A DNA stretch of 64,000 bases, from assembly GCA_044227925.1 (NCBI GenBank), contig JBGAVW010000009.1, forward strand, positions 40,469-104,468, written 5' to 3'. Source of the DNA: JADJLQ01 sp044227925. GTDB taxonomy: Bacteria > Bacteroidota > Bacteroidia > Chitinophagales > Saprospiraceae. Below are positions 1 through 8,480 of this stretch, one piece after another. The translations under genes were made by a program, and so were the position numbers. The notes beneath the pieces are model-generated. The model worked only from the letters and a program-made list of their open reading frames with translations, made no database searches and was not told the origin of the DNA. Each line of letters starts with the position of its first letter. Positions within the stretch are counted from its first letter, which is position 1.

Positions 1-1
1 A

Positions 2-712
2 AATCCAACTTTGCCCGTACCAAGCTGGAAGGGTATAGAAATTACAGAAGCTTGCCCTGGTCCGCTTACCAGATCGGTACAAATAGATACCAGTATACTG
101 GACGGATGCATGTATAAAGTAACGTATTTATATAAAGTGATAGATGAATGTGGGAATAAAGGAATTTGTGTACAGACCTTTAGGTGGAAATTAATTGGTC
201 GGACAGAATTAGTAAATATTCCATTTCCTGAAGATCAAAAATATACTTGTACTCCGCCCATCATCCAGACCAACCATATACCAGGTGTATGCGGAGTAGG
301 ATATCCAATATTGATTTCTAAGGACACCATTGGTAATTACCCATCAAATTATACCATCATAGTGGTATGGCGTAAATACGATTGTTTTGGAAACTATACC
401 GAGCATGAACAAAAAATACAAGTCACATGTGAGATAACACCTGGACTAAACTCTCCCATCATAGAATCGCGGGGAGTAAATCAGTGGCAAAAAATAAACC
501 CTGAAACCTGGAAGGTTACCCTATCGGCACCTGCTAATAATGGAATGCTGGAGATAGTAGACACCTATGGCAGGCGACATTATTATTCCAAAATCCCTAC
601 GGGTCAGACATTTTTCAATGTCGATACACACCAATTGGGTACTGGAATCTATTTCGTTGTGATCAGAGACAAGCAGAGTATATCTACTCAAAAAATAGTG
701 GTTTCGAAATAG
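2..712 (+). CDS. C-terminal part of a large secreted protein with T9SS sorting domain (5' truncated by window edge)
   Basis: The reading frame is open from the first bases, so the gene starts upstream. The visible part has Cys-containing beta-rich modules (DECGNKGIC, then YDCFGNYTEHEQKIQV) resembling the HYR/Ig-like repeats of large Bacteroidota surface proteins. The last ~85 residues look like a type A T9SS sorting domain: a beta-sandwich with GMLEIVDTYGRR, then LGTGIYFVVIRD and the terminal QKIVVSK. This implies export through the Sec and type IX systems and display or release at the cell surface. A strong terminator follows. The function of the whole protein cannot be judged from this fragment. 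Confidence 0.8.
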   Translation, partial: NPTLPVPSWKGIEITEACPGPLTRSVQIDTSILDGCMYKVTYLYKVIDECGNKGICVQTFRWKLIGRTELVNIPFPEDQKYTCTPPIIQTNHIPGVCGVGYPILISKDTIGNYPSNYTIIVVWRKYDCFGNYTEHEQKIQVTCEITPGLNSPIIESRGVNQWQKINPETWKVTLSAPANNGMLEIVDTYGRRHYYSKIPTGQTFFNVDTHQLGTGIYFVVIRDKQSISTQKIVVSK

Positions 713-739
713 ATAAATTTAGAATTAACAGATGCACTT

Positions 740-779
740 AAATGCCCTCAGCACGAATAATCCTGAGGGCATTTTTTTA
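740..779 (+). terminator. Rho-independent terminator after the T9SS protein
   Basis: A perfect 12-bp stem (AAATGCCCTCAG at 740-751 pairing with CTGAGGGCATTT from 763) encloses an 11-nt loop and runs into a T tract. It lies 28 bases after the stop codon at 712. Confidence 0.9.
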
Positions 780-1192
780 TACATTGAATTTACCAGCTTC
801 ATTGCTATACTATTTTAATAATTCTATGAATAAAACATTCAAAACAGGTTTTATAATATCCTTTAACCCAACATACCAGCTTCTTTTTTTAAGCACTTTA
901 TCACAAGCAAACTCATACGGTCTCGCTTTTCTCTTCCTTCCATAGAGTATACAAATTGTGGAATACTTGATACATATTATTTCTCCAATTTTTTGAGCCA
1001 TCGGATATTCGAAAATTTTTTAAGCAGGATTTTTTATGCCGTGATTTTTCAGTACCAGAAATAAAAAAATAAGAAGAAACAGGTTACAAATCACTTTCGG
1101 TGAGTACTATAATAGGTAGCAGGTATTAACCCGGACAGGAAGCCGGAAATATTCCTGATAAAAGTGTAATCAATAAAAATTTTATAAACAAT
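780..1192. other. Intergenic region without a supported gene
   Basis: About 410 bases between the terminator and the first lipoprotein gene. Only short, low-complexity, overlapping reading frames are present, none with a recognisable protein. It presumably holds the promoter of the 1193 gene, but I see no clear TAnnTTTG box close to the start. Confidence 0.5.
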
Positions 1193-1657
1193 ATGAAAAT
1201 GATGTTAAATGCATTATTGGTAACGGGAATATTTTTTGCGTCCTGTTCCAAACAAGAAACCAGTGAATTATCAATAAGTGGATTAGAGGAGCGAAGAGAG
1301 ATCACCAGTGGCGGTGGTGGCGGTGGCGGTGGATCCGTATGTTCCCCAATATCCAGTTTTAATGTAAAAGGAGATTACAGAGCAGGTGAAACCGGTACTT
1401 CTACTATCGATGTAAATTATTCCATCAAGCCATGTATCAATGGTCAGTTATTATCAGTAAAATCAGAAGTACTGGATTGGGATACAAAAGAAGTACTGTA
1501 TACCGAGTCGAATACTCCACTTAGCTGGAAATATACATTCAGACAATCCGGATTATATGGACTGTATACAGTAAAATTATATGTGTATGATGTAACGACG
1601 GGTACATTGGTAGCTACTCAATCCATTAGTGTATCGCTCGTTTCGAAAGGTGTATAA
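1193..1657 (+). CDS. Small lipoprotein with poly-glycine linker, tandem paralogue 1
   Basis: 154 aa. The N-terminus is a lipoprotein signal (MKMMLNALLVTGIFFASC, lipobox FASC). A tract of eight glycines at about residues 41-48 links it to a small beta-rich domain with two cysteines (VCSPISSF and SIKPC). The next gene encodes a protein of the same plan (VCAWVSSF...SIKNC), so the two are a local duplication. The domain is not one I recognise by name. The likely role is an outer-membrane or periplasm-facing lipoprotein. The two conserved cysteines could form a disulfide, which is inference. Confidence 0.75.
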   Translation: MKMMLNALLVTGIFFASCSKQETSELSISGLEERREITSGGGGGGGGSVCSPISSFNVKGDYRAGETGTSTIDVNYSIKPCINGQLLSVKSEVLDWDTKEVLYTESNTPLSWKYTFRQSGLYGLYTVKLYVYDVTTGTLVATQSISVSLVSKGV

Positions 1658-1696
1658 ATTGGTTCAGATATGTATGTAATATTTTTATGCATACTT

Positions 1697-1731
1697 TCCC
1701 ATGTTGTTATTTGCAGCATGGGATTTTTTTT
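1697..1731 (+). terminator. Rho-independent terminator
   Basis: A 10-bp stem with one G-U pair (TCCCATGTTG / CAGCATGGGA), a 7-nt loop and a run of T immediately after it, 39 bases past the stop of the first lipoprotein gene. It separates the two paralogues into different transcripts or attenuates read-through. Confidence 0.85.
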
Positions 1732-1753
1732 AAAATAAAATAAACCATTCAAT

Positions 1754-2167
1754 ATGAAAAAAATAGTGCTTTTCACTTTATTAAGTAGTTTCATATTTTC
1801 CTGTACAAAGGAAAATATAAATCCGGTACAAAGCCTGGAAATGAGGGCATCCGGACGAGATGTGTGTGCCTGGGTTAGTTCCTTCAAATCCAGCCAAAGA
1901 AAAGAATCCAACCTAAGCTATACGGTCACGGTTGAATATTCCATAAAAAATTGTACCAATATCATTCCAATCATCATCAGCCTGGAAGCAATAAATACAA
2001 AAACCGGAGTATCTTCTACCCAATCAAATCTTCCTTTTTCGGGCAAGGTCAGTTTTGGTGGTTTGAATGCAGGCGATTCGTTTTCATTCAGATTATATAC
2101 TACTGCTGCGGATACCGGTGAATTATTGGATTCCCAGACTTTAAATACAGTGGTAATAGCTAAATAA
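1754..2167 (+). CDS. Small lipoprotein, tandem paralogue 2
   Basis: 137 aa. Lipoprotein signal MKKIVLFTLLSSFIFSC with lipobox IFSC. The mature domain matches the 1193 gene product in layout: a VC..(V/I)SSF motif, a YSIK.C motif about 35 residues later, then a region of predicted beta strands and a C-terminal TGxLxxSQ-like motif. It lacks the glycine tract of its neighbour. I do not know the family. It is closed by its own terminator. Confidence 0.75.
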   Translation: MKKIVLFTLLSSFIFSCTKENINPVQSLEMRASGRDVCAWVSSFKSSQRKESNLSYTVTVEYSIKNCTNIIPIIISLEAINTKTGVSSTQSNLPFSGKVSFGGLNAGDSFSFRLYTTAADTGELLDSQTLNTVVIAK

Positions 2168-2197
2168 ACTACCCGTTTAATCGTATATTAAATATTG

Positions 2198-2231
2198 GAG
2201 CAGGGTGTGTGATACATGCCCTGCTCTTTTT
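2198..2231 (+). terminator. Rho-independent terminator
   Basis: An 8-bp perfect stem (GAGCAGGG at 2198-2205, CCCTGCTC at 2219-2226) followed by TTTTTATT, 31 bases after the second lipoprotein gene. Confidence 0.85.
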
Positions 2232-2290
2232 ATTGCCTATGTATTGTCCGAATACACTTTTTAAAAGTGGAACCAAAAGGAAGCAGAATC

Positions 2291-2449
2291 ATGAAATTAA
2301 AAAGTGACTTCATCCGTTTTGCCCGGCACTGCAATATTTGTTCTGACATCTCAGATTGCCCGGATTGCCGATCAGTCTCCAAAGTAGAGATTATAAAAAG
2401 AAATGCTCCGTGTCCATTGTCCAGCCACTATTTAATTTATCCTTTTTAA
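2291..2449 (+). CDS. Possible 52-aa cysteine-rich small protein (doubtful)
   Basis: A short frame starting at the ATG at 2291 would encode 52 aa with a C-x2-C-x5-C-x2-C arrangement (HCNICSDISDCPDC), which could bind zinc, and two further residues of interest (C and H near the end). There is no recognisable homology and no clear promoter, and the frame lies between two terminators. It may equally be chance or a gene remnant. Confidence 0.2.
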   Translation: MKLKSDFIRFARHCNICSDISDCPDCRSVSKVEIIKRNAPCPLSSHYLIYPF

Positions 2450-2471
2450 TATAGTAATTTGAAAAACACCC

Positions 2472-2506
2472 AAAAAAAAAGGTGAAAACCAAAGCTGGTT
2501 TTCACC
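2472..2506 (-). terminator. Rho-independent terminator for the PepSY-like lipoprotein gene
   Basis: An 11-bp perfect stem (GGTGAAAACCA / TGGTTTTCACC) with a 4-nt loop. Read on the minus strand it is followed by a run of nine T (2472-2480), so it terminates the leftward gene ending at 2531. Confidence 0.9.
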
Positions 2507-2530
2507 CTTAAAATTTTAGATGGAAAATTT

Positions 2531-2845
2531 TTATAGTTTTTCACCAATAAACATCCAATTGGCATCAAATAATAATCTTTTCTTTAGTTTGCCATTTAGA
2601 ATAGTAATTTTATACTGAATTCCTGAATCTTCCAGCTCCATTTGGGCTTCTTTAATTTTATAGCCGGCATATTTTGCAGCAATAAAATCTTTTACTGGTT
2701 GAGGGATTGAAGCAATACTGACCGGGGTGCCTGAACCTCTCGCATCCAATGTGGTAGTAAGGCTGTCATCCGCCAATACTGAATCTTTAGTGCAAGAAAC
2801 CAATGAGCCAACCAACATGACTACAAAAAAAACGCTTTTCATCAT
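2531..2845 (-). CDS. PepSY-like lipoprotein
   Basis: 104 aa with a lipoprotein signal (MMKSVFFVVMLVGSLVSC). Residues ~45-104 resemble the PepSY-like / BLIP-like domain common in Bacteroidota: IPQPVKDFIAAKYAGYKI, an acidic stretch (KEAQMELEDSG), then a beta hairpin ending LLFDANWMFIGEKL. These proteins are small periplasmic or surface lipoproteins of unknown biochemical role. The gene stands alone and has its own terminator. Confidence 0.7.
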   Translation of the reverse strand: MMKSVFFVVMLVGSLVSCTKDSVLADDSLTTTLDARGSGTPVSIASIPQPVKDFIAAKYAGYKIKEAQMELEDSGIQYKITILNGKLKKRLLFDANWMFIGEKL

Positions 2846-3129
2846 AATAAAATAAATTTTTAAAATTGTTTAGAAATAAAATAAATTTTAGGATCCTATA
2901 TAGAGTTAGTAGGTCCTGATCGTATGCATGTAACCATTGGTCACTTTTTTTGCTCTATTTTAACACATCCGTCTGCATTTATTTCTCTGGCAGATTCAAA
3001 TCAGGCCCCATTTCTTGATGATTATGCCTTTCTGATTAATTTTGAGCCGAAATATGGTTTATGGCACAATTTTTTTTAAAATAAGTTAATTATGGTAATT
3101 ACAATTTGCTGTTTCATGGTTACTAATAA

Positions 3130-3747
3130 ATGTTGTGGGGGATGAGGAGAATTAAAAAGTTTTCTGACCCTGAGTTACTGGTCGCGCTAAAATCAGAAAC
3201 GAATATAGATGATGCCATCCGGTCAATGTATGTAGAATATTTTCAGACAATGTCGAATTATGTTCTTCAAAACTCCGGAAGTGAGCAAGATGCGGAAGAT
3301 GTGTTTCAGGATGTGGTGATGGCATTCGTGAATTTGGTCAGGCAGGAAAAGTACAGAAACGAGGCGGGAATTAAAACTATATTATTTTCCTTCACCCGAA
3401 ATATTTGGCTCAATGAATTAAAAAGAAGAAACAGGGCTATGAAAAGAGAAATCAACTTTGAAACCAACAAAGATACTATTGAAATAGATGTCAGTCATAG
3501 CCTGGAAGCCAGGGAAATGAATATGGATATTCTAAACCTGATGAACAAACTTGGAGATACCTGCAAAAAAATTTTAACGGCCTTTTATTATGACAATAAA
3601 TCAATGAAAGAAATTTTAGAGATACTGCATTATGAAAATGAACAAGTAGTCCGAAATAAAAAAAGTAAATGTTTAAAAGCACTTGAACAATTATTAGCCG
3701 ATAACCCTCAATTAACCGATTCCTTAAAAACTAACTTTAACGTATGA
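3130..3747 (+). CDS. ECF-type RNA polymerase sigma factor
   Basis: 205 aa, sigma-70 family. The region 2 signature is visible (EQDAEDVFQDVVMAFVNL, then a tryptophan-containing helix FTRNIWLNELKRRN). A C-terminal region 4 helix-turn-helix follows (KSMKEILEILHYENEQVVRNKKSKCLKAL). The ATG at 3142 is an alternative start. It overlaps the next gene by 4 bases (ATGA), so the two are translationally coupled. The downstream gene encodes a membrane protein with an anti-sigma-like N-terminus, the standard pairing for an envelope-signal-controlled ECF factor. The targets are unknown. The most likely ones are its own cluster, including the CHAT gene. Confidence 0.85.
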   Translation: MLWGMRRIKKFSDPELLVALKSETNIDDAIRSMYVEYFQTMSNYVLQNSGSEQDAEDVFQDVVMAFVNLVRQEKYRNEAGIKTILFSFTRNIWLNELKRRNRAMKREINFETNKDTIEIDVSHSLEAREMNMDILNLMNKLGDTCKKILTAFYYDNKSMKEILEILHYENEQVVRNKKSKCLKALEQLLADNPQLTDSLKTNFNV

Positions 3748-4505
3748 TTCCAAATTTTACTCCAAATACGGAAATTTTAATACAATACCTGGATGATGAA
3801 CTTGTCCCGGAAGATAAGCTAAAACTGGAAGAGAAGTTACGTATAGATACAGAACTCCGCAACGAATTGGCCAATTTGTCATTGGCTATAAAAACAGTAA
3901 AAAATTTTGGACTTAAAGAAAGAATATCCGGAATACATACCGAAATGATGAGGGAATTGAAGCCTGTGCAAAAAGCACAAGTTGCTGGTACCCGTACCAT
4001 TCTGCTAAGAACAGCGATGAAAATAGCGGCATCTTTTCTGTTGTTGATTTTAGTCTATGGAGTATATACTTATTTGCGCCTTTCCCCGGAAAACATTATT
4101 TCCTCACAAGTTGATCCCTATACATTCCGGATTTCGCGTGCTCCGGAAGTAAACGAATTGCAACAAGCTTATGATCAGGGTGAATATACTAAAGTAACCA
4201 CCTGGGTAGAACAATCAAAAGCTACAGGTACAATTGAAAAATTTTTAGCTGCCAATGCTTATTTTGGATTACATGAATACGAAAAAGCAGCCCAGTATTT
4301 TAATACTTTACTCCTGGATCAGTCTTCAGAACAATATGCAGATGAAGCACAATATTATCTTGCTTTGTGTTTATTAAAATTAAACAAACCGGCTGACGCC
4401 CTGAGCTACCTGACGACCATCAGGCAGAATAAAAAGCATAGATTTCATGATAAAGTGACTGCCGGATTGATATGGAAAGCAAAAATGTTAAAAAACAAAA
4501 TATGA
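3744..4505 (+). CDS. Membrane anti-sigma-like protein with periplasmic TPR domain
   Basis: 253 aa. Residues ~8-60 (LIQYLDDELVPEDKLKLEEKL...) resemble the cytoplasmic N-terminal domain of Bacteroidota anti-sigma factors, with no zinc-binding His-Cys-Cys set. A transmembrane helix spans ~91-111 (AMKIAASFLLLILVYGVYTYL). The remainder contains TPR-like helix pairs (YDQGEYTKVTTW, YEKAAQYFNTLL, LKLNKPADALSYL). The start codon overlaps the stop of the sigma gene. The inferred role is to hold the sigma factor and release it on a periplasmic signal sensed by the TPR domain. Confidence 0.7.
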   Translation: MIPNFTPNTEILIQYLDDELVPEDKLKLEEKLRIDTELRNELANLSLAIKTVKNFGLKERISGIHTEMMRELKPVQKAQVAGTRTILLRTAMKIAASFLLLILVYGVYTYLRLSPENIISSQVDPYTFRISRAPEVNELQQAYDQGEYTKVTTWVEQSKATGTIEKFLAANAYFGLHEYEKAAQYFNTLLLDQSSEQYADEAQYYLALCLLKLNKPADALSYLTTIRQNKKHRFHDKVTAGLIWKAKMLKNKI

Positions 4506-4609
4506 TCATTAAATAATCTATTATTGCCCAAGAAGACAACTTATGATATAGAAATTGCGTTAAAAAAAGAATTACCAAAAATATCTGAAACCTAATTATA
4601 GTTAATTTT

Positions 4610-5470
4610 ATGAAATCTCGATCCCTGGTTGAATTAGTATGTATTTGCTGCCTGACTTTTGTTTCATGTACCAAGGAAAACAACCTCCATTTTGAATCGG
4701 ATGAGAAAGCTAATGATGTTCCTGAAGTGAACATTATAAGTGATGCAACAACACTAAATCCGGAGAAAGTATTGTCCTATGGTGATAGCGTGTTTTATAT
4801 ATCCGAAAAAACCAATAATATCATATATCCAGTCCAGCAAATGGGTAGCGGTAAATACCTTGCTTTTCCCGGGGGACTGGAAATTGATAGCCTTACCGGT
4901 GCTATTGATATTGCTGAAAGTGAAACAGGGCTTAGATACAGAGTGATGTTTGTGCCGGAACACAGCAATGATACCCTGAGCGTTAAAATAGTGCTTTCCG
5001 GAATAAATTTTTACGACCAGATTTTTAATCTGTCCAAAGGGGATAGTATGGCATATGCTATTTATAATGCCAGCGGTATTCCATTTGTTCAGGGTCAGTT
5101 TGGGGTAGGAAAAAGTTGCAAGTTTGATGATGGCAATGGTTGTACGAAGCAAGGATTTGCGGTTTCAGGTACAGAAGGTCATTTAAACCTCGCCCAAAGC
5201 CTTAGGAACGGAGCTTTGCCGTTGAAAAATGGATCAGTAAAAGAGACTGTTTATTATTATCGAATGGATGATCGGAGTGAAAAAGCTTTGAATAAATTAA
5301 AAGTCAAACTATATGTGTATAATACGGTAAATGACATCCCTGCCTATTTATGGGATATCATTTTAAAAGAAAGAACCGGTACCATCATTCCGGCTTTACA
5401 TGCTTCGTCTGGACTGAGAGCCAGAACTGCATCACCAAGACCTCCCTGCCTGATTATTGTCATGAATTGA
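4610..5470 (+). CDS. Lipoprotein of the sigma/CHAT cluster
   Basis: 286 aa. Lipoprotein signal with cysteine at the end of MKSRSLVELVCICCLTFVSC. The mature part carries beta-rich segments, including an Ig-like stretch around LEIDSLTGAIDIAESETGLRYRV (residues ~83-105), and a cysteine pair (SCKFDDGNGC). The same Ig-like segment type is common in lipoproteins encoded next to CHAT proteins in this phylum, as I recall. It lies 104 bases after the anti-sigma-like gene and 50 before the CHAT gene, all on one strand. The function is unknown. It could be a surface sensor or substrate. Confidence 0.65.
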   Translation: MKSRSLVELVCICCLTFVSCTKENNLHFESDEKANDVPEVNIISDATTLNPEKVLSYGDSVFYISEKTNNIIYPVQQMGSGKYLAFPGGLEIDSLTGAIDIAESETGLRYRVMFVPEHSNDTLSVKIVLSGINFYDQIFNLSKGDSMAYAIYNASGIPFVQGQFGVGKSCKFDDGNGCTKQGFAVSGTEGHLNLAQSLRNGALPLKNGSVKETVYYYRMDDRSEKALNKLKVKLYVYNTVNDIPAYLWDIILKERTGTIIPALHASSGLRARTASPRPPCLIIVMN

Positions 5471-5484
5471 TTTGACAATAAGCT

Positions 5485-5492
5485 TACCTTTG
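5485..5492 (+). promoter_or_regulatory. Candidate -7 box upstream of the CHAT gene
   Basis: TACCTTTG, an exact match to the Bacteroidota TAnnTTTG box, lies 28 bases before the TTG start at 5521. No TTTG is found at the 19-20-base spacing, so this is a partial promoter. It would allow the CHAT gene to be transcribed separately and supports translation starting at 5521. Confidence 0.4.
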
Positions 5493-5520
5493 ACAGAGTC
5501 AAAACAAAAAATAGCAGACT

Positions 5521-8307
5521 TTGCCGGGTATCAGATATTGTTTCATTTTTTCGTTATTTTTTCTCACTTCAATCACTCATGCCCAGATTCCTCAGCACCT
5601 GAAGCGGCAGGTAATCATAAGTGACCAAGCTATCGCCAAAGCGAATAAATATGCAAGTAAGGTCGACTCCGATCCGGTTATTGCAGATAAATTGTATCAA
5701 AATGCGATGGAGGAGTACAATAAGCTAGTGCAAAACCTTGCCAAAGAGCAGAATGATTCGGTCTCCATGATAGCATATAATCACCTGGGATTTTTAAATT
5801 ATTATTTTGATAGCTTATCGCTGGCTAAGTCCAATTATCTCAAAGCGTTATGGCTACATAAAAAATATCATTTTCTTCCGGATTCATCTTTATTTCCATC
5901 CTTTATTTTTACCGGAAGCATTTATTACCGTGAAAACATGTTTGACTCTGCTTATTATTATTTTAAAATAGCAGAATCCATCAATGACAAAATAAAAAAC
6001 AGTTTACCTGAGACCCAACGATTATATAACTGGTTGGGCGGCATGTATTATGAAACAGGCAATTATAAACAAGCTAAAAACTATTTTGAAAAAGCACTGT
6101 CCATGCTAAAACCTTCCCATCCGTATGCAAAGGACCTGGCTATCCGATATGAAAATAATATAGCAGCCTCCCTGGTCAAACTGGAGCAGTTTGCCGTAGC
6201 GGATTCAATATATAAAATACTATTGGCAAAAGGCATAAATACCAATGAACTTAAAAATAACAGAGGAATTGTAAATCTAAAATCCGGCAATTACGAAGCG
6301 GCCCTGGGTTTTTTTAAATCGGTGGTTTTTGAAAACGACCTGAAAATCACTTTATATAATCATATTGGTTATACCTATGCGATGACAGGTTTCCCTGATT
6401 CTGCTGCATTGTATTACAATAAGGCGTTACTTGAAAACTCAAAATGGAGCGGTGAGAAGAAAAACCTAAAACATGGATATACCTTGCAAAATATAGCCCG
6501 GTTAAAGGAAAGCCAGGACTCATTGCAGCTTGCTATACAGGCATACCAGTCAGCCATGTTGCAATTTTATCCTTCGTATAATTCATTGGATTCATATGCC
6601 AATCCCGATACTTTTTCAGGTATCTTTTCATACCTCGATTTATTCAATGTACTTATAGCCAAAGGGGATGTATTTGAAAAAATGTACAGGCAAACAGACT
6701 CTGTACACCACCTGGATGCCTCGCTAAAAGCCTATGCCTCGGCATTCAAATTGGTCCATTATGTAGATCAGATGTATGACAGTGATGATGCAAGGCTATT
6801 TTTAAATTCAATTAAATACGGTGTGCATGACAAGCCCATTCAATTAAGCCTGATAGCATATACGAAGACTAAGAATAAAGAATATTTGTCTAAGGCATAT
6901 TTTTTTGATCAGCAAAATAAGGCCAGCATACTCACCTATAATGTACAAGAGCAAAGTATAAAAAATAAAAATAAAAACATTACAGACTTGTTTGAAAGGG
7001 AAAAAGCTTTAAAATCGCAAATTACACGGATGGTCCTGAAAGCAAATCAGACAAGAGACAGTGCAAACCTTTCAAAATACAATATTCAGATACGGGATGC
7101 GGAGATTGAATTATCAAAAATACAAGAACAAAAAAATGCATTTCCTCAATTTAAATCCTTGCCCCAAACTATTCCTCAAGTATCCGAGTTACAACAATCT
7201 TTAGGTGATGCTACAGCGGTGATTTCGTATCATTTATCAAAGCATAGTATTGTAATTATTGTCATTACCAAAAACAGTATCGACCAGACGGTAGTAGCCA
7301 TTGACTCGCAGTTTTATCAAAATGTATCTGATTTTAAAACCAGCCTGGACCCTGGTTCATTGCCTTCACAATACAAAGGAATGGCATTATCCCAATCCTT
7401 GTATAATCAGTTGATAGTCCCAATTTATGCAACGGTACGGGACAAAAAGAAGTTGATCATTATACCCGACGATGAGCTTAATAGTTTACCCTTTGAGGCA
7501 TTGCAAGATCAGGATGAAATGTACCTGGTCAGGAAATTTAATATACATTACCAATATTCTACTTCCTTGCTACTCAGTAAAACAAAAAATAAAAAATATC
7601 TGCCGGTGCTGGCTCTGGCCCCATTTGCTAACCAGGGATTGGGGCACTATAGCCAACTTTTGTATTCCCGCCAGGAAATAGAATCCTTGCCGGGTAAAAT
7701 ATTATTAAATCAGTTGGCTTCTAAAAAAGCATGTTTAACTAATATTAATGGATATCCTGTTATTCACCTGGCCACCCATACCTTTATAGATGAAACCACA
7801 CCGGATAATTCACATATAGCCTTTAGCCAGGAAGGGGATTCTACAGATTCAAAATTATTTTTACCTGAAATATATAATCTGCCTTTGGATTCCACATCGC
7901 TCGTAATATTAAGTGCATGTGAATCAGCCTATGGTAAGCTTACCAAGGGCGAAGGTATGATGAGCCTTTCCAGAGCTTTTTATTATGCAGGTTGTCCTAA
8001 TATAATAGCTGCATTGTGGAAAGCAGATGATCAATCTACTTCCTGGATTTTACAAAAATTTTATCGTTATATTCACAAGGGATACTCCATTTCCTCTTCA
8101 TTACATCAAGCTAAATTGGATTATCTGAATTCATCTGAAATCGAAAATCAATATAAGACGCCTTATTTTTGGGCTCACCTGGTATTGACCGGAGAATTGG
8201 ATCAAACCGATACTACCAGCACTTGGTATATATATGTCACAATACTGGTCATATTAATTCCTTTCGGTATTGCACTGAAAAAATTATTTAAAAAAGCAAT
8301 TGTTTAA
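5521..8307 (+). CDS. TPR-CHAT protein (caspase-fold peptidase) with signal peptide and C-terminal membrane anchor
   Basis: 928 aa from a TTG start, chosen because it gives a signal peptide (GIRYCFIFSLFFLTSITHAQ). Residues ~45-450 hold tandem TPR repeats (GNYKQAKNYFEKALSML, SGNYEAALGFFKSVVF). Then comes a coiled region, then a CHAT domain from ~560 to 890. The putative catalytic dyad is intact: His753 in HLATHTF and Cys800 in LSACESAYG. A helix near 900-920 and the basic tail KKLFKKAIV suggest anchoring in the inner membrane. CHAT proteins are clan CD (caspase/separase) cysteine peptidases. The substrate here is unknown. Its place behind a sigma/anti-sigma pair and a lipoprotein suggests an envelope signalling protease. 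Confidence 0.85.
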   Translation: MPGIRYCFIFSLFFLTSITHAQIPQHLKRQVIISDQAIAKANKYASKVDSDPVIADKLYQNAMEEYNKLVQNLAKEQNDSVSMIAYNHLGFLNYYFDSLSLAKSNYLKALWLHKKYHFLPDSSLFPSFIFTGSIYYRENMFDSAYYYFKIAESINDKIKNSLPETQRLYNWLGGMYYETGNYKQAKNYFEKALSMLKPSHPYAKDLAIRYENNIAASLVKLEQFAVADSIYKILLAKGINTNELKNNRGIVNLKSGNYEAALGFFKSVVFENDLKITLYNHIGYTYAMTGFPDSAALYYNKALLENSKWSGEKKNLKHGYTLQNIARLKESQDSLQLAIQAYQSAMLQFYPSYNSLDSYANPDTFSGIFSYLDLFNVLIAKGDVFEKMYRQTDSVHHLDASLKAYASAFKLVHYVDQMYDSDDARLFLNSIKYGVHDKPIQLSLIAYTKTKNKEYLSKAYFFDQQNKASILTYNVQEQSIKNKNKNITDLFEREKALKSQITRMVLKANQTRDSANLSKYNIQIRDAEIELSKIQEQKNAFPQFKSLPQTIPQVSELQQSLGDATAVISYHLSKHSIVIIVITKNSIDQTVVAIDSQFYQNVSDFKTSLDPGSLPSQYKGMALSQSLYNQLIVPIYATVRDKKKLIIIPDDELNSLPFEALQDQDEMYLVRKFNIHYQYSTSLLLSKTKNKKYLPVLALAPFANQGLGHYSQLLYSRQEIESLPGKILLNQLASKKACLTNINGYPVIHLATHTFIDETTPDNSHIAFSQEGDSTDSKLFLPEIYNLPLDSTSLVILSACESAYGKLTKGEGMMSLSRAFYYAGCPNIIAALWKADDQSTSWILQKFYRYIHKGYSISSSLHQAKLDYLNSSEIENQYKTPYFWAHLVLTGELDQTDTTSTWYIYVTILVILIPFGIALKKLFKKAIV

Positions 8308-8480
8308 AATAGCAGGCTAAATCTTTTTTTGGCGTGCCCGAATGTAAAATAAAAGTTCAGGTCTTATTTTTTTAATGAATAATTTGAATTAGCTTTTATC
8401 AAAAAAAATTATACTAATAAAGCGAGTATAAGAGGTTAATGGGTTGGAAAAATTATTATTTTAACACCTCATAATAAGAT

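Noticed and set aside
742..1001. Two small overlapping frames on opposite strands
   Set aside because: The plus-strand frame starts in a terminator, both are AT-rich low-complexity, and neither has family features.
5521..8307. Craspase-type (gRAMP-associated) TPR-CHAT
   Set aside because: No gRAMP, crRNA array or Csx gene is nearby, and this protein has a signal peptide and membrane anchor.
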